Shown: positions 24,688 through 34,365, counted from the stretch's first letter. The stretch is DNA of 64,000 nucleotides from Dietzia massiliensis (GCF_018390595.1 NZ_JAHBAV010000001.1:62001-126000); one strand, 5' to 3'. Notes: a model not told the origin generated them from the sequence alone. A program made the numbers and translations.

Positions 24688-25896
24688 TCAGATGCCGGAG
24701 GACTGCAGCTCCAGCTCGACGGCCTCGGTGACCCGCTCGCGCACCTCGGGCACGCCGATGCGGTTGATCACCTCGCCGAAGAACCCGCGGACGACGAGGC
24801 GTCGGGCGACGTCCTCGGGGATGCCCCGCGACATGAGGTAGAACAGGTGCTCCTCGTCGAACCGGCCGACGGCGCTGGCGTGGCCGGCACCGGCGATCTC
24901 GCCGGTCTCGATCTCGAGGTTCGGCACCGAGTCGGCGCGGGCGCCGTCGGTGAGCACGAGGTTGCGGTTCATCTCGTACGTGTCGGTGCCCAGTGCCGCC
25001 GCCCGGATGAGGACGTCGCCGATCCAGACGGTGTGCGCGTCCGGGAGGTTCGACGAGGCGTCCCCCTGCAGCGCGCCCTTGTACAGGATGCGCGAGGTGC
25101 AGTTGGGCACCGAGTGGTCGACCAGCAGGCGATGCTCGAGGTGCTGCCCGTCGTCGGCGTAGTACAGGCCGTTGAGCGTGACCGTGCCGCCGGGCGCGGT
25201 GAACCGCGCGAACGGGGAGATACGCACGACCTCGCCGCCGAACGTCACCGTGGTGTAGGTCAGCGTCGCGTCGCGGCCGACCTGCAGGTGGTGCCCGGCC
25301 ATGTGCAGGGCGTCGTCGTCCCAGTCCTGGATGAGGACGACCTCGAGGTGGGCGGAGTCGCCGACGATGAACTCGACGTTCTCGGCGATCGTGCCGCCAC
25401 CGCGCTGGTCCACGACGAAGGTCGCGTTGGCGAACGGCTCGAGGCGGACCTGGGTGTGGCCGTAGGCGAGCTGGCCCTCGCCCGGACCGTCGACGGTGAC
25501 GTACACGGGCTCGTCGAGCACGACCTCCTTGGCCACGGTGATGACCGAGGCCTCGGCGGCCGAACTGAACGCCTGCGCGGCCACGCGGTCGCGGGGGGCC
25601 CCGGCTTCGCCGACGCGCTTGTCGTCCATCGCGACGGTCTCGACGGTGAGGCCTTCGCGCTCGCCGACGGACGCCGTCAGGCGACCGGTCGCGGTGACGT
25701 TGGAGCCGTCGTGGAGACCGCGCAGACGACGCAGCGGGGTGAACCGCCAGATCTCGTCCTTGTGGCTGGGGACCTCGAACGCGCCCACGTCGTACGAGGT
25801 GAACTGGTCACCCTTCGTCGCGTCGACGGGGACGCCGTAGCGATCCGTGAGGGGGGCCGGGGCGGACCCGGTCTCGGGGGTGGTCGTGTCGGTCAT
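24688..25896 (-). CDS. sufD: SufD, Fe-S scaffold subunit
   Basis: SufD pairs with SufB and SufC in the Fe-S scaffold. The 402-residue product has an N-terminal [11 protein letters not shown] segment, a central beta-helix-like region rich in short Val/Thr strands, and the C-terminal [26 protein letters not shown] typical of SufB/SufD family proteins. It starts 4 nt after the sufB stop. Confidence 0.94.
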   Translation of the reverse strand: MTDTTTPETGSAPAPLTDRYGVPVDATKGDQFTSYDVGAFEVPSHKDEIWRFTPLRRLRGLHDGSNVTATGRLTASVGEREGLTVETVAMDDKRVGEAGAPRDRVAAQAFSSAAEASVITVAKEVVLDEPVYVTVDGPGEGQLAYGHTQVRLEPFANATFVVDQRGGGTIAENVEFIVGDSAHLEVVLIQDWDDDALHMAGHHLQVGRDATLTYTTVTFGGEVVRISPFARFTAPGGTVTLNGLYYADDGQHLEHRLLVDHSVPNCTSRILYKGALQGDASSNLPDAHTVWIGDVLIRAAALGTDTYEMNRNLVLTDGARADSVPNLEIETGEIAGAGHASAVGRFDEEHLFYLMSRGIPEDVARRLVVRGFFGEVINRIGVPEVRERVTEAVELELQSSGI

Positions 25897-25900
25897 GGGG

Positions 25901-27352
25901 TCAGCCCACCGATCCTTCCATCTGCAGTTCGATCAGGCGGTTGAGCTCGAGCGCGTACTCCATGGGGAGCTCCTTGGCGATCGGCTCGACGAAGCCACGC
26001 ACGATCATGGCCATCGCCTCCTCTTCGGCCAGCCCGCGGCTCATGAGGTAGAACAGCTGGTCCTGGCTCACCTTGGAGACCGTGGCCTCGTGCCCCAGCG
26101 TGACGTCGTCCTCGCGGATGTCGATGTAGGGGTAGGTGTCGGACCGGCTGATGTTGTCCACCAGCAGGGCGTCGCACTCGACGTTGGACTTGGAGCCCTT
26201 GGCGCCGGGGTTGATCTGGATCAGCCCGCGGTACGCCGAGCGTCCGCCACCACGCGCCACCGACTTGGAGACGATGTTCGACGAGGTGTTGGGCGCCAGG
26301 TGGAGCATCTTGGAGCCGGTGTCCTGGTGCTGGCCCTCGCCGGCGAACGCCACCGAGAGCACCTCGCCCTTGGCGTGCTCACCGGTCAGCCAGACGGCCG
26401 GGTACTTCATGGTGACCTTGGAGCCGATGTTGCCGTCGATCCACTCCATGGTCGCGCCCTCTTCGGCGCGGGCGCGCTTGGTCACGAGGTTGTAGACGTT
26501 GTTCGACCAGTTCTGGATGGTCGTGTAGCGGCAACGGCCGCCCTTCTTGACGATGATCTCGACCACCGCGGAGTGCAGGGAGTCCGACTTGTAGATCGGC
26601 GCCGTGCAGCCCTCGACGTAGTGGACGTAGGCGTCCTCGTCGACGATGATCAGCGTCCGCTCGAACTGGCCCATGTTCTCCGTGTTGATGCGGAAGTAGG
26701 CCTGCAGCGGGATGTCCACGTGGACGCCCTTGGGGACGTAGATGAACGAGCCGCCGGACCACACCGCCGTGTTCAGGGCGGAGAACTTGTTGTCACCCGA
26801 GGGGATGACCGAGCCGAAGTACTCCTCGAAGAACTCCGGATGCTCCTTGAGCGCGGTGTCGGTGTCCATGAAGATGACACCCTGGCTCTCCAGGTCCTCG
26901 CGGATCTGGTGGTAGACCACCTCGGACTCGTACTGCGCGGCCACTCCGGCCACGAGCCGCTGCTTCTCGGCCTCGGGGATGCCGAGCTTGTCGTAGGTGT
27001 TCTTGATGTCCTCGGGCAGGTCCTCCCAGCTGGTGGCCTGCTTCTCCGTGGACCGGACGAAGTACTTGATGTTGTCGAAGTCGATCCCGGACAGGTCCGA
27101 GCCCCACTTCGGCATCGGCTTCTTGTCGAAGATCTTGAGGGCCTTGAGCCGCTTGTCGAGCATCCACTCGGACTCGTTCTTCTTGGCGGAGATGTCACGC
27201 ACGACCGCCTCGGACAGGCCTCGCTGCGCGGCGGCACCGGCATCGTCCGAGTCGTGCCAGCCGTAGTTGTACTGGCCGATGGAGGCGATCCGCTCCTCAT
27301 CGGTGGTCGGCTCGGTGACGTCGGCCGTCACCTGGTCGGGGGTGAGGGTCAT
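25901..27352 (-). CDS. sufB: SufB, main Fe-S scaffold subunit
   Basis: SufB is the subunit on which the cluster is built. The 483-residue protein has the typical N-terminal region (YNYGWHD, KPMPKWG), the core with [17 protein letters not shown] carrying a conserved cysteine, and the C-terminal [20 protein letters not shown] and [23 protein letters not shown]. There is no intein, unlike the Mycobacterium tuberculosis SufB. Its ATG overlaps the sufR stop (ATGA). Confidence 0.96.
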   Translation of the reverse strand: MTLTPDQVTADVTEPTTDEERIASIGQYNYGWHDSDDAGAAAQRGLSEAVVRDISAKKNESEWMLDKRLKALKIFDKKPMPKWGSDLSGIDFDNIKYFVRSTEKQATSWEDLPEDIKNTYDKLGIPEAEKQRLVAGVAAQYESEVVYHQIREDLESQGVIFMDTDTALKEHPEFFEEYFGSVIPSGDNKFSALNTAVWSGGSFIYVPKGVHVDIPLQAYFRINTENMGQFERTLIIVDEDAYVHYVEGCTAPIYKSDSLHSAVVEIIVKKGGRCRYTTIQNWSNNVYNLVTKRARAEEGATMEWIDGNIGSKVTMKYPAVWLTGEHAKGEVLSVAFAGEGQHQDTGSKMLHLAPNTSSNIVSKSVARGGGRSAYRGLIQINPGAKGSKSNVECDALLVDNISRSDTYPYIDIREDDVTLGHEATVSKVSQDQLFYLMSRGLAEEEAMAMIVRGFVEPIAKELPMEYALELNRLIELQMEGSVG

Positions 27353-28086
27353 CGCACTGTCCTTTCGGCGGTCGGTGCCGACGCGGGTGCGCCGGCCGGT
27401 GCGGGGATCGTGGCCGCGAGATCCTCCGCGGTCACGGTCCCTGTCGGGATGTTCGTGGTGCAGGCGCAGTTACCGCCCGCGATGGTCGCGAGACGCTGGA
27501 CGTGGGTGCCCACTATCTCGGACACCACCTCCTGCTCGGCCTCGCAGAGTTCGGGGAACCGGGAGGCGACGTTCCACACCGGGCAGTGGTGCTGACAGAT
27601 CTGCAGCCCCGTCCCGGCGTCCTCCACGGAGGACGCGTAGCCCGCCTTCGACAGGGCCACGGCGATGTCGGTCGCGGCGCGCTCGACGTCGTGGGCACCC
27701 TCGGCCGGTCGGACGTGTCCGATGACCGAGCGCACCCGCTCGCGGGCGAACTCCGAGACAGCCTCCGCGCCGCCGATGCGACGCAGTGCCGTCATGGCCT
27801 CGACCGCCAGGTGATCGTACCCGTGCCGTGCGGTGCTCCGACCCGTGGCCGTCACCTGGAACGCCCTGGCCGGGCGACCGCGGGTTCCCGCCGGACGGGT
27901 GCGTGCGGCCTCCACCTCGCCGGCCTCGACGAGGTGGTCCAGATGGCGTCGGACCCCTGCGGCGGTGAGCCCCAGTTCCTGTCCGATCTCGGCCGCGGTC
28001 AGCGCTCCGCGCTCCAGCAGGAGTTCCCGGATCGTCGAGCGGGTGTCGGGGCGCGTGCCGCTGTCCATCGCGTGCTGCACGCTCAT
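27349..28086 (-). CDS. sufR: SufR, [4Fe-4S]-sensing repressor of the suf operon
   Basis: SufR represses the suf operon, including itself, when it carries its Fe-S cluster. The 245-residue product has an N-terminal winged-helix region ([23 protein letters not shown], about residues 30-52) and C-terminal cysteines at 164, 168, 181, 207 and 209. The C-x3-C-x12-C spacing plus a late cysteine is the cluster-binding pattern of the family. The ATG at 28086 is preceded by GGGAG. It is the first gene of the operon and diverges from mptB, as in M. tuberculosis. Confidence 0.93.
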   Translation of the reverse strand: MSVQHAMDSGTRPDTRSTIRELLLERGALTAAEIGQELGLTAAGVRRHLDHLVEAGEVEAARTRPAGTRGRPARAFQVTATGRSTARHGYDHLAVEAMTALRRIGGAEAVSEFARERVRSVIGHVRPAEGAHDVERAATDIAVALSKAGYASSVEDAGTGLQICQHHCPVWNVASRFPELCEAEQEVVSEIVGTHVQRLATIAGGNCACTTNIPTGTVTAEDLAATIPAPAGAPASAPTAERTVR

Positions 28087-28112
28087 ACGCCACTCCCTTC
28101 CGGATATGCTCT

Positions 28113-28145
28113 GTGCGCCCGGGCGGGGCGCACCTCCTGATATTA
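28113..28145 (-). promoter_or_regulatory. Candidate suf operon promoter and leader hairpin
   Basis: On the minus strand TAATAT at 28140-28145 is a strong -10 box about 55 nt before the sufR start. Directly downstream, at the start of the predicted leader, GTGCGCCC and its exact complement form an 8-bp hairpin with a 5-nt loop (28113-28133). The short AT-rich block around 28141-28172 with AACACT and TTCCGA could hold the SufR operator; this is inference. Confidence 0.5.
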
Positions 28146-28242
28146 CGCAACACTTTCGTTTCGGAATTATTCCCCCACCCCCGGGCGCGTCCCTCGGGGC
28201 GCCGACATGCCCGACAGGTCCAGGTGGAGGAGGGACGAGACG

Positions 28243-29829
28243 ATGGCACGCGACGTCCCAACACGTGGCGCGGGCTCGGTCACCTCGCGGCTCCACGCGC
28301 AGGAGCGGTTCACCGGCTCCCCGCCGTCCGCGGAGATGGCGCGACTGTGGCGCATCCGGCGTATCGGCACCACGGCATCCGTCGCGATGGCGGTGGGAGC
28401 CCTCGGCGCGGGCGCGCTGCCGGTGCTGCAGAACCCGATCGCCGGTGAGCGCCTGTTCGGGCTCTGGCTCCGCCTCCAGCAGTCGTCGATGACGGTGGTC
28501 ATGGCCGGGATGGTCGTCGTCACGCTCTGCTGGCTGCTCCTAGCCCCGTACGTGCTGGGGCGCGATCGCCGGGGCCGGATGAGCGGGCGCATCGACCGGG
28601 CGACGCTCGACAGGGTGATCGCCTCGTGGGCGCTCCCGCTGGCCCTCGCGCCCCCGATGTTCAGCAAGGACGTCTACAGCTACCTCGCCCAGGGCGCCAT
28701 CGGCAACGCGCTGGACGACCCCTACGAGCGCGGACCGGTCTCGGCGCTCGGGACCGGCCACGCGCTCACGATCAACGTCCCCGACATCTGGCGCGACACG
28801 CCCAACCAGTACGGCCCGCTCTTCCTGGGCGTGCAGAAGGCCATCCACGGGCTCACGGGCGACGACGTGGTGGCGGGGACCGTCCTGCACCGCGTCGTGG
28901 CCGTGCTCGGCATCCTCATGCTGGGCTGGGCGGTGCCGCGACTGGCCGAGTACTGCGGCGTGTCGGACGTGGCGGCGCTGTGGCTGGCGGTCGCCAACCC
29001 GCTCGTGCTGTTCCACCTGGTCTCCGGAATCCACTCCGAGTCCCTGATGATGGGCCTCCTGGCCGTCGGCCTGGTACTGGCCCTCCGCGCCGTCGACCAC
29101 GCGGGCCGCGGGCGCGGCGCGATCCCGCTCTTCGTCCTGGGAACCGTCCTGATCACCGGTTCGGCCCTGGTCAAGCTGCCGACCATCGTCGCCCTGGGCT
29201 TCGTCGGCATGGCACTCGCCCGCCGATGGGGCGGCGACTGGCGGGCCACGATCCGGGCGACGGCCGTGATGGTCCTGATCTCGGGCGTCACGACCGGTGT
29301 GGCCATGGTCGCCACCTCGTCGGGCCTCGGCTGGGTCACCAAGCTCGGCGCCGCCACCTCGTTGCGGAGCTGGCTCTCCCCGCCGACCGCCCTCGGTGTG
29401 CTGGTCGGCGGGATCGGTCAGCACCTCGGGCTGGGCGACCACACCGCGCAGATCCTCGTGATGGTCCAGACCGCGGCCCTCGTGATCGCCGGCGCCTTCA
29501 CCGTCCGCATGCTCTTCGCGGTCCAGGCCGGACGCATCGATCCGGTGGGTGGGCTCGGCGTCTCGATGGCGGCGATCGTGCTGTGCTTCCCCGTGGTCCA
29601 TCCCTGGTACATCCTGTGGGCACTCGTCCCCCTCGCGGCGTGGGCGTCACGGTGGGAGTTCCGCGTCCCCGTGGTCGCGGTCAGCGCCGTCCTCGCCTGC
29701 TTCACCCTGCCGCCCGGCGCGGGGCTGCCGCCGTTCGTCACCGTCCAGGCGTGGGCGGCGACGGTGGTGATCGTCGCCGCGCTGCTGATCGCCCTCTTCC
29801 GGTGGCCGGGGCTGTTGCGGTACCGGTAG
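28243..29829 (+). CDS. mptB: MptB-like alpha-(1->6)-mannopyranosyltransferase
   Basis: MptB starts the alpha-1,6-mannan backbone of lipomannan and lipoarabinomannan, using polyprenyl-phosphate mannose on the outer side of the membrane. The 528-residue GT-C protein has about 12 hydrophobic helices, an early loop with MFSKDVYSYLAQG carrying acidic residues, and FHLVSGIHSESLMMGLLAVGL, both typical of this family. The ATG at 28243 follows GGAGGAGGG at ideal distance; an upstream ATG at 28207 has none. The gene diverges from sufR as Rv1459c does from Rv1460, which supports MptB rather than MptA. Confidence 0.85.
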   Translation: MARDVPTRGAGSVTSRLHAQERFTGSPPSAEMARLWRIRRIGTTASVAMAVGALGAGALPVLQNPIAGERLFGLWLRLQQSSMTVVMAGMVVVTLCWLLLAPYVLGRDRRGRMSGRIDRATLDRVIASWALPLALAPPMFSKDVYSYLAQGAIGNALDDPYERGPVSALGTGHALTINVPDIWRDTPNQYGPLFLGVQKAIHGLTGDDVVAGTVLHRVVAVLGILMLGWAVPRLAEYCGVSDVAALWLAVANPLVLFHLVSGIHSESLMMGLLAVGLVLALRAVDHAGRGRGAIPLFVLGTVLITGSALVKLPTIVALGFVGMALARRWGGDWRATIRATAVMVLISGVTTGVAMVATSSGLGWVTKLGAATSLRSWLSPPTALGVLVGGIGQHLGLGDHTAQILVMVQTAALVIAGAFTVRMLFAVQAGRIDPVGGLGVSMAAIVLCFPVVHPWYILWALVPLAAWASRWEFRVPVVAVSAVLACFTLPPGAGLPPFVTVQAWAATVVIVAALLIALFRWPGLLRYR

Positions 29830-29840
29830 CCGGGCGGGCC

Positions 29841-29846
29841 TACAAT
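29841..29846 (+). promoter_or_regulatory. -10 box TACAAT for a leaderless ABC exporter transcript
   Basis: TACAAT is close to consensus and ends 8 nt before the GTG at 29855, with no Shine-Dalgarno sequence in between. It lies just past the mptB stop, so the ABC genes probably have their own leaderless promoter. Confidence 0.55.
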
Positions 29847-29854
29847 CGGCACCC

Positions 29855-30790
29855 GTGACCTCATCGACGGACTCCCCCGCACTGCACGTCGAGGGACTCG
29901 TCAAGAGGTTCGGCGCCACCACCGCGGTCGCGGGACTGGACCTGCGTCTCGACCGCGGTCAGGTCATGGCGTTGCTCGGACCGAACGGCGCCGGCAAGAC
30001 CACCACGGTCGAGATCTGCGAGGGTTTCGTGCGCCCCGACGCCGGAACGGTCCGCGTCCTCGGCCTCGACCCGCTGACCGACCGCCAGCGGGTACGCAGC
30101 CGCATCGGCATGATGCTGCAGGGCGGCGGCGCCTACCCGGCCGCGCGGGTCGGCGAGATGCTCCACCTGGTGGCCTCCTACTACGCCGACCCCCTCGACC
30201 CGGACTGGCTCCTGGGCGAGCTCGGCCTCAGCGACCACGTCAGGACCCCCTACCGCCGGCTGTCCGGCGGGCAACAGCAGCGACTGTCCCTGGCGATCGC
30301 GGTGGTCGGACGGCCGGAACTGGTGTTCCTCGACGAACCCACCGCCGGGCTCGACGCCCAGTCACGGCGGGCCGTGTGGGACCTCGTCCACGCGCTGCGT
30401 CGCGACGGCGCGGCCGTCCTGCTCACCACCCACCTCATGGACGAGGCCGCGTCACTCGCCGACCAGGTGGTGATCGTCGACCACGGACGGCGCGTCGCCT
30501 CGGGCAGTCCGGCGGAACTCGAACGCGCCGGGACCGCCGAAGGGGTCACCCTCGTCGTCGACGGCGAGGTGTCCCCGTCCCTGCTCGCGGACGTCCTCGG
30601 CGACGAGCACACGGTCGCCGAGGGGACCGCGGCCGGCGTTCTGGAGGTCCACGGCCCCGTCTCCCCCGGCCTCATGACAGCGATGTGCGCCGCGCTCGAG
30701 CGGGCCGATGTGCAGCTCACCTCCCTGGCCACCCGCACCAGGAGCCTCGAAGAGGTCTTCCTCGACCTGACCGGACGGGAACTGCGATGA
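29855..30790 (+). CDS. ABC exporter ATP-binding protein (Rv1458c-like)
   Basis: This is the ATPase half of a two-gene ABC-2 type exporter. The 311-residue product has Walker A GPNGAGKTT, signature LSGGQQQRLS, Walker B LVFLDEPTAGLD and the H-loop TTHLMDEA; the C-terminal 80 residues form the extra domain of drug/antibiotic exporter ATPases and end in RTRSLEEVFLDLTGREL. The substrate is unknown. Position beside mptB and ctaA matches Rv1458c. The stop overlaps the permease start (ATGA). Confidence 0.92.
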   Translation: MTSSTDSPALHVEGLVKRFGATTAVAGLDLRLDRGQVMALLGPNGAGKTTTVEICEGFVRPDAGTVRVLGLDPLTDRQRVRSRIGMMLQGGGAYPAARVGEMLHLVASYYADPLDPDWLLGELGLSDHVRTPYRRLSGGQQQRLSLAIAVVGRPELVFLDEPTAGLDAQSRRAVWDLVHALRRDGAAVLLTTHLMDEAASLADQVVIVDHGRRVASGSPAELERAGTAEGVTLVVDGEVSPSLLADVLGDEHTVAEGTAAGVLEVHGPVSPGLMTAMCAALERADVQLTSLATRTRSLEEVFLDLTGRELR

Positions 30791-31578
30791 CCCACGCCCC
30801 CGAAGACGGAAACCGCTTCGCCCCCGGCACGTTCGCCCGGCCGTCCGCCCCGGCGTCCGTCGCCCGGATGGCCGCGGCACAGACCCGCATGGAACTGGCG
30901 CTGTTCCTGCGCAACGGCGAGCAACTGCTGGTCGCGCTCGTCATCCCGGTCGCGATCCTGTTCGCCCTCACCGCCGTCGAGTTCGGAGCCGTGCCCGAGC
31001 CGCGGATCGACCACGCGATCACCGCGGTGCTCACCATCTCCGTCATGGGGACCGCGTTCACCGGGCAGGCGATCGCCGTCGGCTTCGACCGGCGCTACGG
31101 CGCCCTCAAACGTCTGGGCGGCACCCCGCTCCCACCGGCCGTCATCATCGCGGGCAAGATGCTCGCGACCCTGGTGCTGGTGGCCGGGCAGGCCGTCATC
31201 CTCGGAGTAATCGCGGCCGTACTCGGATGGCGTCCCGACCTCGCCGGGCTCTCGCTCGGTGCCGTGGCGGTCGCTCTCGGCTCGGTCGCGTTCTCCTCGA
31301 TGGGGCTGCTCCTCGGGGGCACCCTGCGTGCGGAGATCGTCCTCGCGTTGGCCAACCTCATCTGGTTCGTCCTCATCGGTGGGGCCGGACTCGCGATCGG
31401 GGTGGTCGATCTCCCCACCGCGGTCCACGACCTCCTCGTCGTCGTCCCCTCCTACGCGTTGACCACCGCACTGGTCACCGCGACCGGCGGCGGCGTCCCC
31501 GCACTGGCCGCGCTGTCCCTGGCCCTGTGGACGGCCGTCTGCGGCGGCTTTGCCGTGCGTCACTTCTCGTTCACCTGA
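30787..31578 (+). CDS. ABC-2 type exporter permease (Rv1457c-like)
   Basis: This is the membrane half of the exporter. The 263-residue product has a 45-residue cytoplasmic start, then six hydrophobic segments with the family's FDRRYGALKRLGGTPL loop between the second and third. The ATG overlaps the ATPase stop by 4 nt; the open frame extends further upstream inside the ATPase gene but without coding character. The pair is a complete transporter of unknown substrate. Confidence 0.9.
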   Translation: MTHAPEDGNRFAPGTFARPSAPASVARMAAAQTRMELALFLRNGEQLLVALVIPVAILFALTAVEFGAVPEPRIDHAITAVLTISVMGTAFTGQAIAVGFDRRYGALKRLGGTPLPPAVIIAGKMLATLVLVAGQAVILGVIAAVLGWRPDLAGLSLGAVAVALGSVAFSSMGLLLGGTLRAEIVLALANLIWFVLIGGAGLAIGVVDLPTAVHDLLVVVPSYALTTALVTATGGGVPALAALSLALWTAVCGGFAVRHFSFT

Positions 31579-31603
31579 TAGCAGAGGCCGGCGCCGCGCG
31601 GCC

Positions 31604-31609
31604 TAGAAT
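31604..31609 (+). promoter_or_regulatory. -10 box TAGAAT for leaderless ctaA mRNA
   Basis: TAGAAT ends 7 nt before the GTG start of ctaA and there is no Shine-Dalgarno sequence. This is the arrangement of leaderless genes in actinobacteria. Confidence 0.55.
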
Positions 31610-31616
31610 CGGGGCC

Positions 31617-32612
31617 GTGACCTCGACATCGCACGCCCCGACCTCCGGAGCCCCGGCCGCGCCCGCGTCGAAGGGATCCGGCGGTCCGCTCTCCCGGCTG
31701 CCGATGCCGTCGCTGCGGGTCCAGAAGGGCATCGCCCTGGCGAACGTGATCGCCCAGATCGGCATCATGACCACCGGCGTCACCGTCCGCGTGACCGCCT
31801 CCGGGCTCGGGTGCGAAACCTGGCCGCGCTGCAACCAGGACAGCTTCGTCCCCGTCCCCGGCGCCGGGCCCGCCATCCACCAGGCCATCGAGTTCGGCAA
31901 CCGACTCCTCACCTTTGTCCTGGTGGCGGTCGCCGCGGCCCTGATCCTCGCGGTCTTCCGGGCGGGGCGACGCACCGAACTGAAGGTGCTCGCCCTCGCC
32001 ATGCCGCTGGGCATCGTCGCGCAGGCGGTCATCGGCGGCATCACCGTGCTCGCCGGGCTGGTGTGGTGGACCGTCGCGCTGCACCTCCTGCCGTCCATGC
32101 TCCTGGCCTGGGTGGCGGCGGTACTGTACGTCCGGATCGGAGAAGACGACACCGCCCCGCCCAGGCGCGTGATGCCCCGGCCGCTCGCCTGGCTCACGGC
32201 ACTGTCGGCGGTCCTGCTCGCCGGCGTCCTCGCGACCGGGACCATGGTCACCGGCGCCGGCCCCCACGCCGGGGATGCCCGGATCGAGGCCGCCGACCGC
32301 CTGCAGCTGCCCATCCAGTGGCTCGTCCACTTCCACGCCGAGCTGATGATCGGCTACGTCTGCCTGCTCATCGGCCTGCTCGCCGGACTCATCGCGTTGC
32401 GGACCGAGGGGCCCGCGATCCGGCGCTGTGCGATTCTCATCGGGCTCATCGCCGCGCAGGCGGTCATCGGCATCACCCAGTACCAGCTCGGCGTCCCGGA
32501 GGTCCTCGTCGTGGCGCACGTGACACTGGCCGGCGCGATCACCGCCGTGACCGGCGCCCTGTGGGCCGCCGGGGTCATCCGCGACCGGATCCCCGCGTCC
32601 GCCGCACGCTGA
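31617..32612 (+). CDS. ctaA: CtaA, heme A synthase (COX15 family)
   Basis: CtaA oxidises the heme O methyl group to form heme A for cytochrome aa3 oxidase. The 331-residue product has eight predicted membrane helices and the conserved histidines in AIHQAIEFGNRLL, VALHLLPSM, VHFHAELM and VVAHVTLAG. A cysteine pair GCETWPRC lies in the first outer loop, as in Bacillus-type CtaA. The GTG at 31617 is chosen because of the -10 box before it. It works with CtaB, encoded 3 kb away. Confidence 0.93.
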   Translation: MTSTSHAPTSGAPAAPASKGSGGPLSRLPMPSLRVQKGIALANVIAQIGIMTTGVTVRVTASGLGCETWPRCNQDSFVPVPGAGPAIHQAIEFGNRLLTFVLVAVAAALILAVFRAGRRTELKVLALAMPLGIVAQAVIGGITVLAGLVWWTVALHLLPSMLLAWVAAVLYVRIGEDDTAPPRRVMPRPLAWLTALSAVLLAGVLATGTMVTGAGPHAGDARIEAADRLQLPIQWLVHFHAELMIGYVCLLIGLLAGLIALRTEGPAIRRCAILIGLIAAQAVIGITQYQLGVPEVLVVAHVTLAGAITAVTGALWAAGVIRDRIPASAAR

Positions 32613-32679
32613 CCGACCCCGGAGTGGGCGTCGGAGCGGGCGGGCGCCGGTCGACGCCCGCGCCCCGAACCCCCTGAAA

Positions 32680-32769
32680 CGCCGGAATCCGCTACCCCGA
32701 TTCTGGATCCGCTACCCCTGTACGGGTAGCGGATCTGCGGGTGGAGTAGCAGATTCTCGCGTTCCGGCG
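32680..32769. repeat. Nested inverted repeats of an ATCCGCTACCC unit; likely bidirectional terminator
   Basis: The unit occurs four times: AATCCGCTACCCC at 32686-32698, GATCCGCTACCC at 32706-32717, its exact complement at 32724-32735, and a near-complement (GTAGCAGATTC) near 32747-32757. The two inner copies pair over 12 bp with loop CTGTAC. Outer arms CGCCGGAA (32680-32687) and TTCCGGCG (32762-32769) enclose everything. It lies between the converging ctaA and Ala/Pro-rich protein genes, so termination from both sides is likely. Confidence 0.7.
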
Positions 32770-32802
32770 CCGGGCCCGGGAGCGGGTCCGGCGCCCGAGC
32801 GG

Positions 32803-34365
32803 TCAGACCAGGGCGCCCGATCCCGCCATGCGCTTCCAGTGCCCGGCCGGGACATCGGTGCGCGACACGAGCTCGCGGGTCCAGTCCGAGCCGGTGAGGC
32901 CGGAGATTCCGTCGCGGACCGCCTCGGCCTCGGACAGCGAGTCCACCATCGTGTCCCCGAGGACGCCGTCGGCACCCACGAGGGTGATACGGACGCCGCG
33001 ACGACCGACCGGCTGGAGGACGACGTCCGCCGACCCGCCGTGGCGCGCCAGGAACTTCTCCACGAACTTGGCGGTCTTGGCCGGAGGCGTCGGACCCGCG
33101 GGAACCGGCGCGGCCTCGATCTTCTCGGCCGGGGCCTTCTCGGTCTTGTCTGCCGCGGCCTTGTCTGCCGGGGTCTTGCCGGCGGGCTTGTCCGATGCCG
33201 CGGCGGGCGTGCCCTGCTTCTCGGCCGGCTCCTCCGCCGGGGGCACCGCGGCGGGCTGCGACGCGGCGGGGGCGTCCGCCGGGCGATCGGCGGCCGACGG
33301 CGCGTCGGACTTCTTCGCGTCAGTGGTGGGCTCCGCGGTCTGCTTCGCGGCGGCCGCGCCGCCACCGAGCGTGAGGCCACCGGACTTGCCTCCGCCGGGG
33401 GCCTTCGCCTTGGACCCGCCGCCGAGCGTCAGGCCGCCGGACGCGCCGCCGCCCGGTGCCTTCGCACCGGAACCGCCACCCAGGGTGAGACCGCCGGACT
33501 TCTTCTCGGCCGGCGCAGCGGTGTCGGGGGCCTTCTCCTCTGCGACGGGCGCAGCGGTGTCGGCGGCCTCGCTCTTCGGCTCGTTCTTCGCTTCGGCCTG
33601 CCCGGACGCCGGAGCCGGGGCGGACTCCCCCGCCGCGGTGGACTTCTCCGGGGTGCCGGCGGCTCCCGCCGCGGCGGCGGCGGCGCCGCCCCCGAGCACG
33701 AGCTTGGCGGCCGAACCGCCGCCGGGGGCCTTGGCCTTGGACCCGCCACCGAGCTTGAGGCCGCCACCGGACGCGGGAGCGCCGGTCGCCGGCTTCGGCG
33801 AGTCGGGCGCCGCGTCCTGCGCCTCGGGCGCGGCGTCGGCCTTCGTATCAGGAGCGGTGTCGGTCTTCGCCGCGGGCGCTGCCGGAGCAGCGTCCGCCTC
33901 GGTGGCCGAGGTGGACGACGCCGCCGGCGCAGACTCGGTGGAAGTGGGCTCGGACGCGGAGGGCGCCGGGGCAGAACCGCCACCGAGCTCCGTGATGCGC
34001 GAGCCGTGCAGGGTCGACGCACCGCCGCCCGGGGCGCGCGGGGCGCGACGGCCGAGAGAGATACCGCCGCCCGCACCGCCCCCGCCGGCTGCGGCGGGGG
34101 CCGGGCTCGGCTTCTCCTGGGTCCCGGCCTTCGCGGCCGGCTCCGTCGCCTCCGGCGCGTCCTGGACGGTGGAGGCCTGCTCGTCCGCCCCGGATCCGGA
34201 CGACTCGGCCTTCGCCGCCGCGGGGGTCGCCGTCGTCTCCTGAGCGTCCGTCGACGACTGGACGGGCTCGGATGCCGTATCGGATCCCGTCGTGGTGATC
34301 TCGGACCTGCCGGTGGCCCGGACTCGCGGCCCCCCGGCGTACTGGGAAAGGATCTGCAGGCTCAT
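32803..34365 (-). CDS. Low-complexity Ala/Gly/Pro-rich protein with Gly-rich repeats; function unknown
   Basis: I do not recognise this protein. From the ATG at 34365 it is 520 residues. Residues 1-425 are low-complexity and rich in Ala, Pro, Glu, Lys and Gly, with at least four copies of a 19-residue repeat of the form SGGLTLGGGSKAKAPGGG. The last 90 residues form an ordered domain (KTAKFVEKFLARHGG ... VGRRGVRITLVGADGVLGD ... GHWKRMAG) that may be the functional part. No signal peptide or membrane helix is visible, so it is probably cytoplasmic. It begins MSLQILSQYAGG and diverges from qor. The frame stays open far upstream, but the ATG at 34365 is the first plausible start outside qor. Confidence 0.7.
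   Translation of the reverse strand: MSLQILSQYAGGPRVRATGRSEITTTGSDTASEPVQSSTDAQETTATPAAAKAESSGSGADEQASTVQDAPEATEPAAKAGTQEKPSPAPAAAGGGGAGGGISLGRRAPRAPGGGASTLHGSRITELGGGSAPAPSASEPTSTESAPAASSTSATEADAAPAAPAAKTDTAPDTKADAAPEAQDAAPDSPKPATGAPASGGGLKLGGGSKAKAPGGGSAAKLVLGGGAAAAAAGAAGTPEKSTAAGESAPAPASGQAEAKNEPKSEAADTAAPVAEEKAPDTAAPAEKKSGGLTLGGGSGAKAPGGGASGGLTLGGGSKAKAPGGGKSGGLTLGGGAAAAKQTAEPTTDAKKSDAPSAADRPADAPAASQPAAVPPAEEPAEKQGTPAAASDKPAGKTPADKAAADKTEKAPAEKIEAAPVPAGPTPPAKTAKFVEKFLARHGGSADVVLQPVGRRGVRITLVGADGVLGDTMVDSLSEAEAVRDGISGLTGSDWTRELVSRTDVPAGHWKRMAGSGALV
33350..33500 (-). repeat. Coding repeat, 57-nt period
   Basis: Three adjacent near-identical units encode the GGLTLGGGSxAKAPGGG repeat of the Ala/Gly/Pro-rich protein. 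Further diverged copies lie at about 33690-33780. Such tandem coding repeats can change in number between strains. Confidence 0.75.

Noticed and set aside
28146..28242. Extended SufR start within the intergenic region
   Set aside because: The additional 70 residues cross the promoter-like AT-rich patch and lack conservation; the ATG at 28086 has a good binding site.
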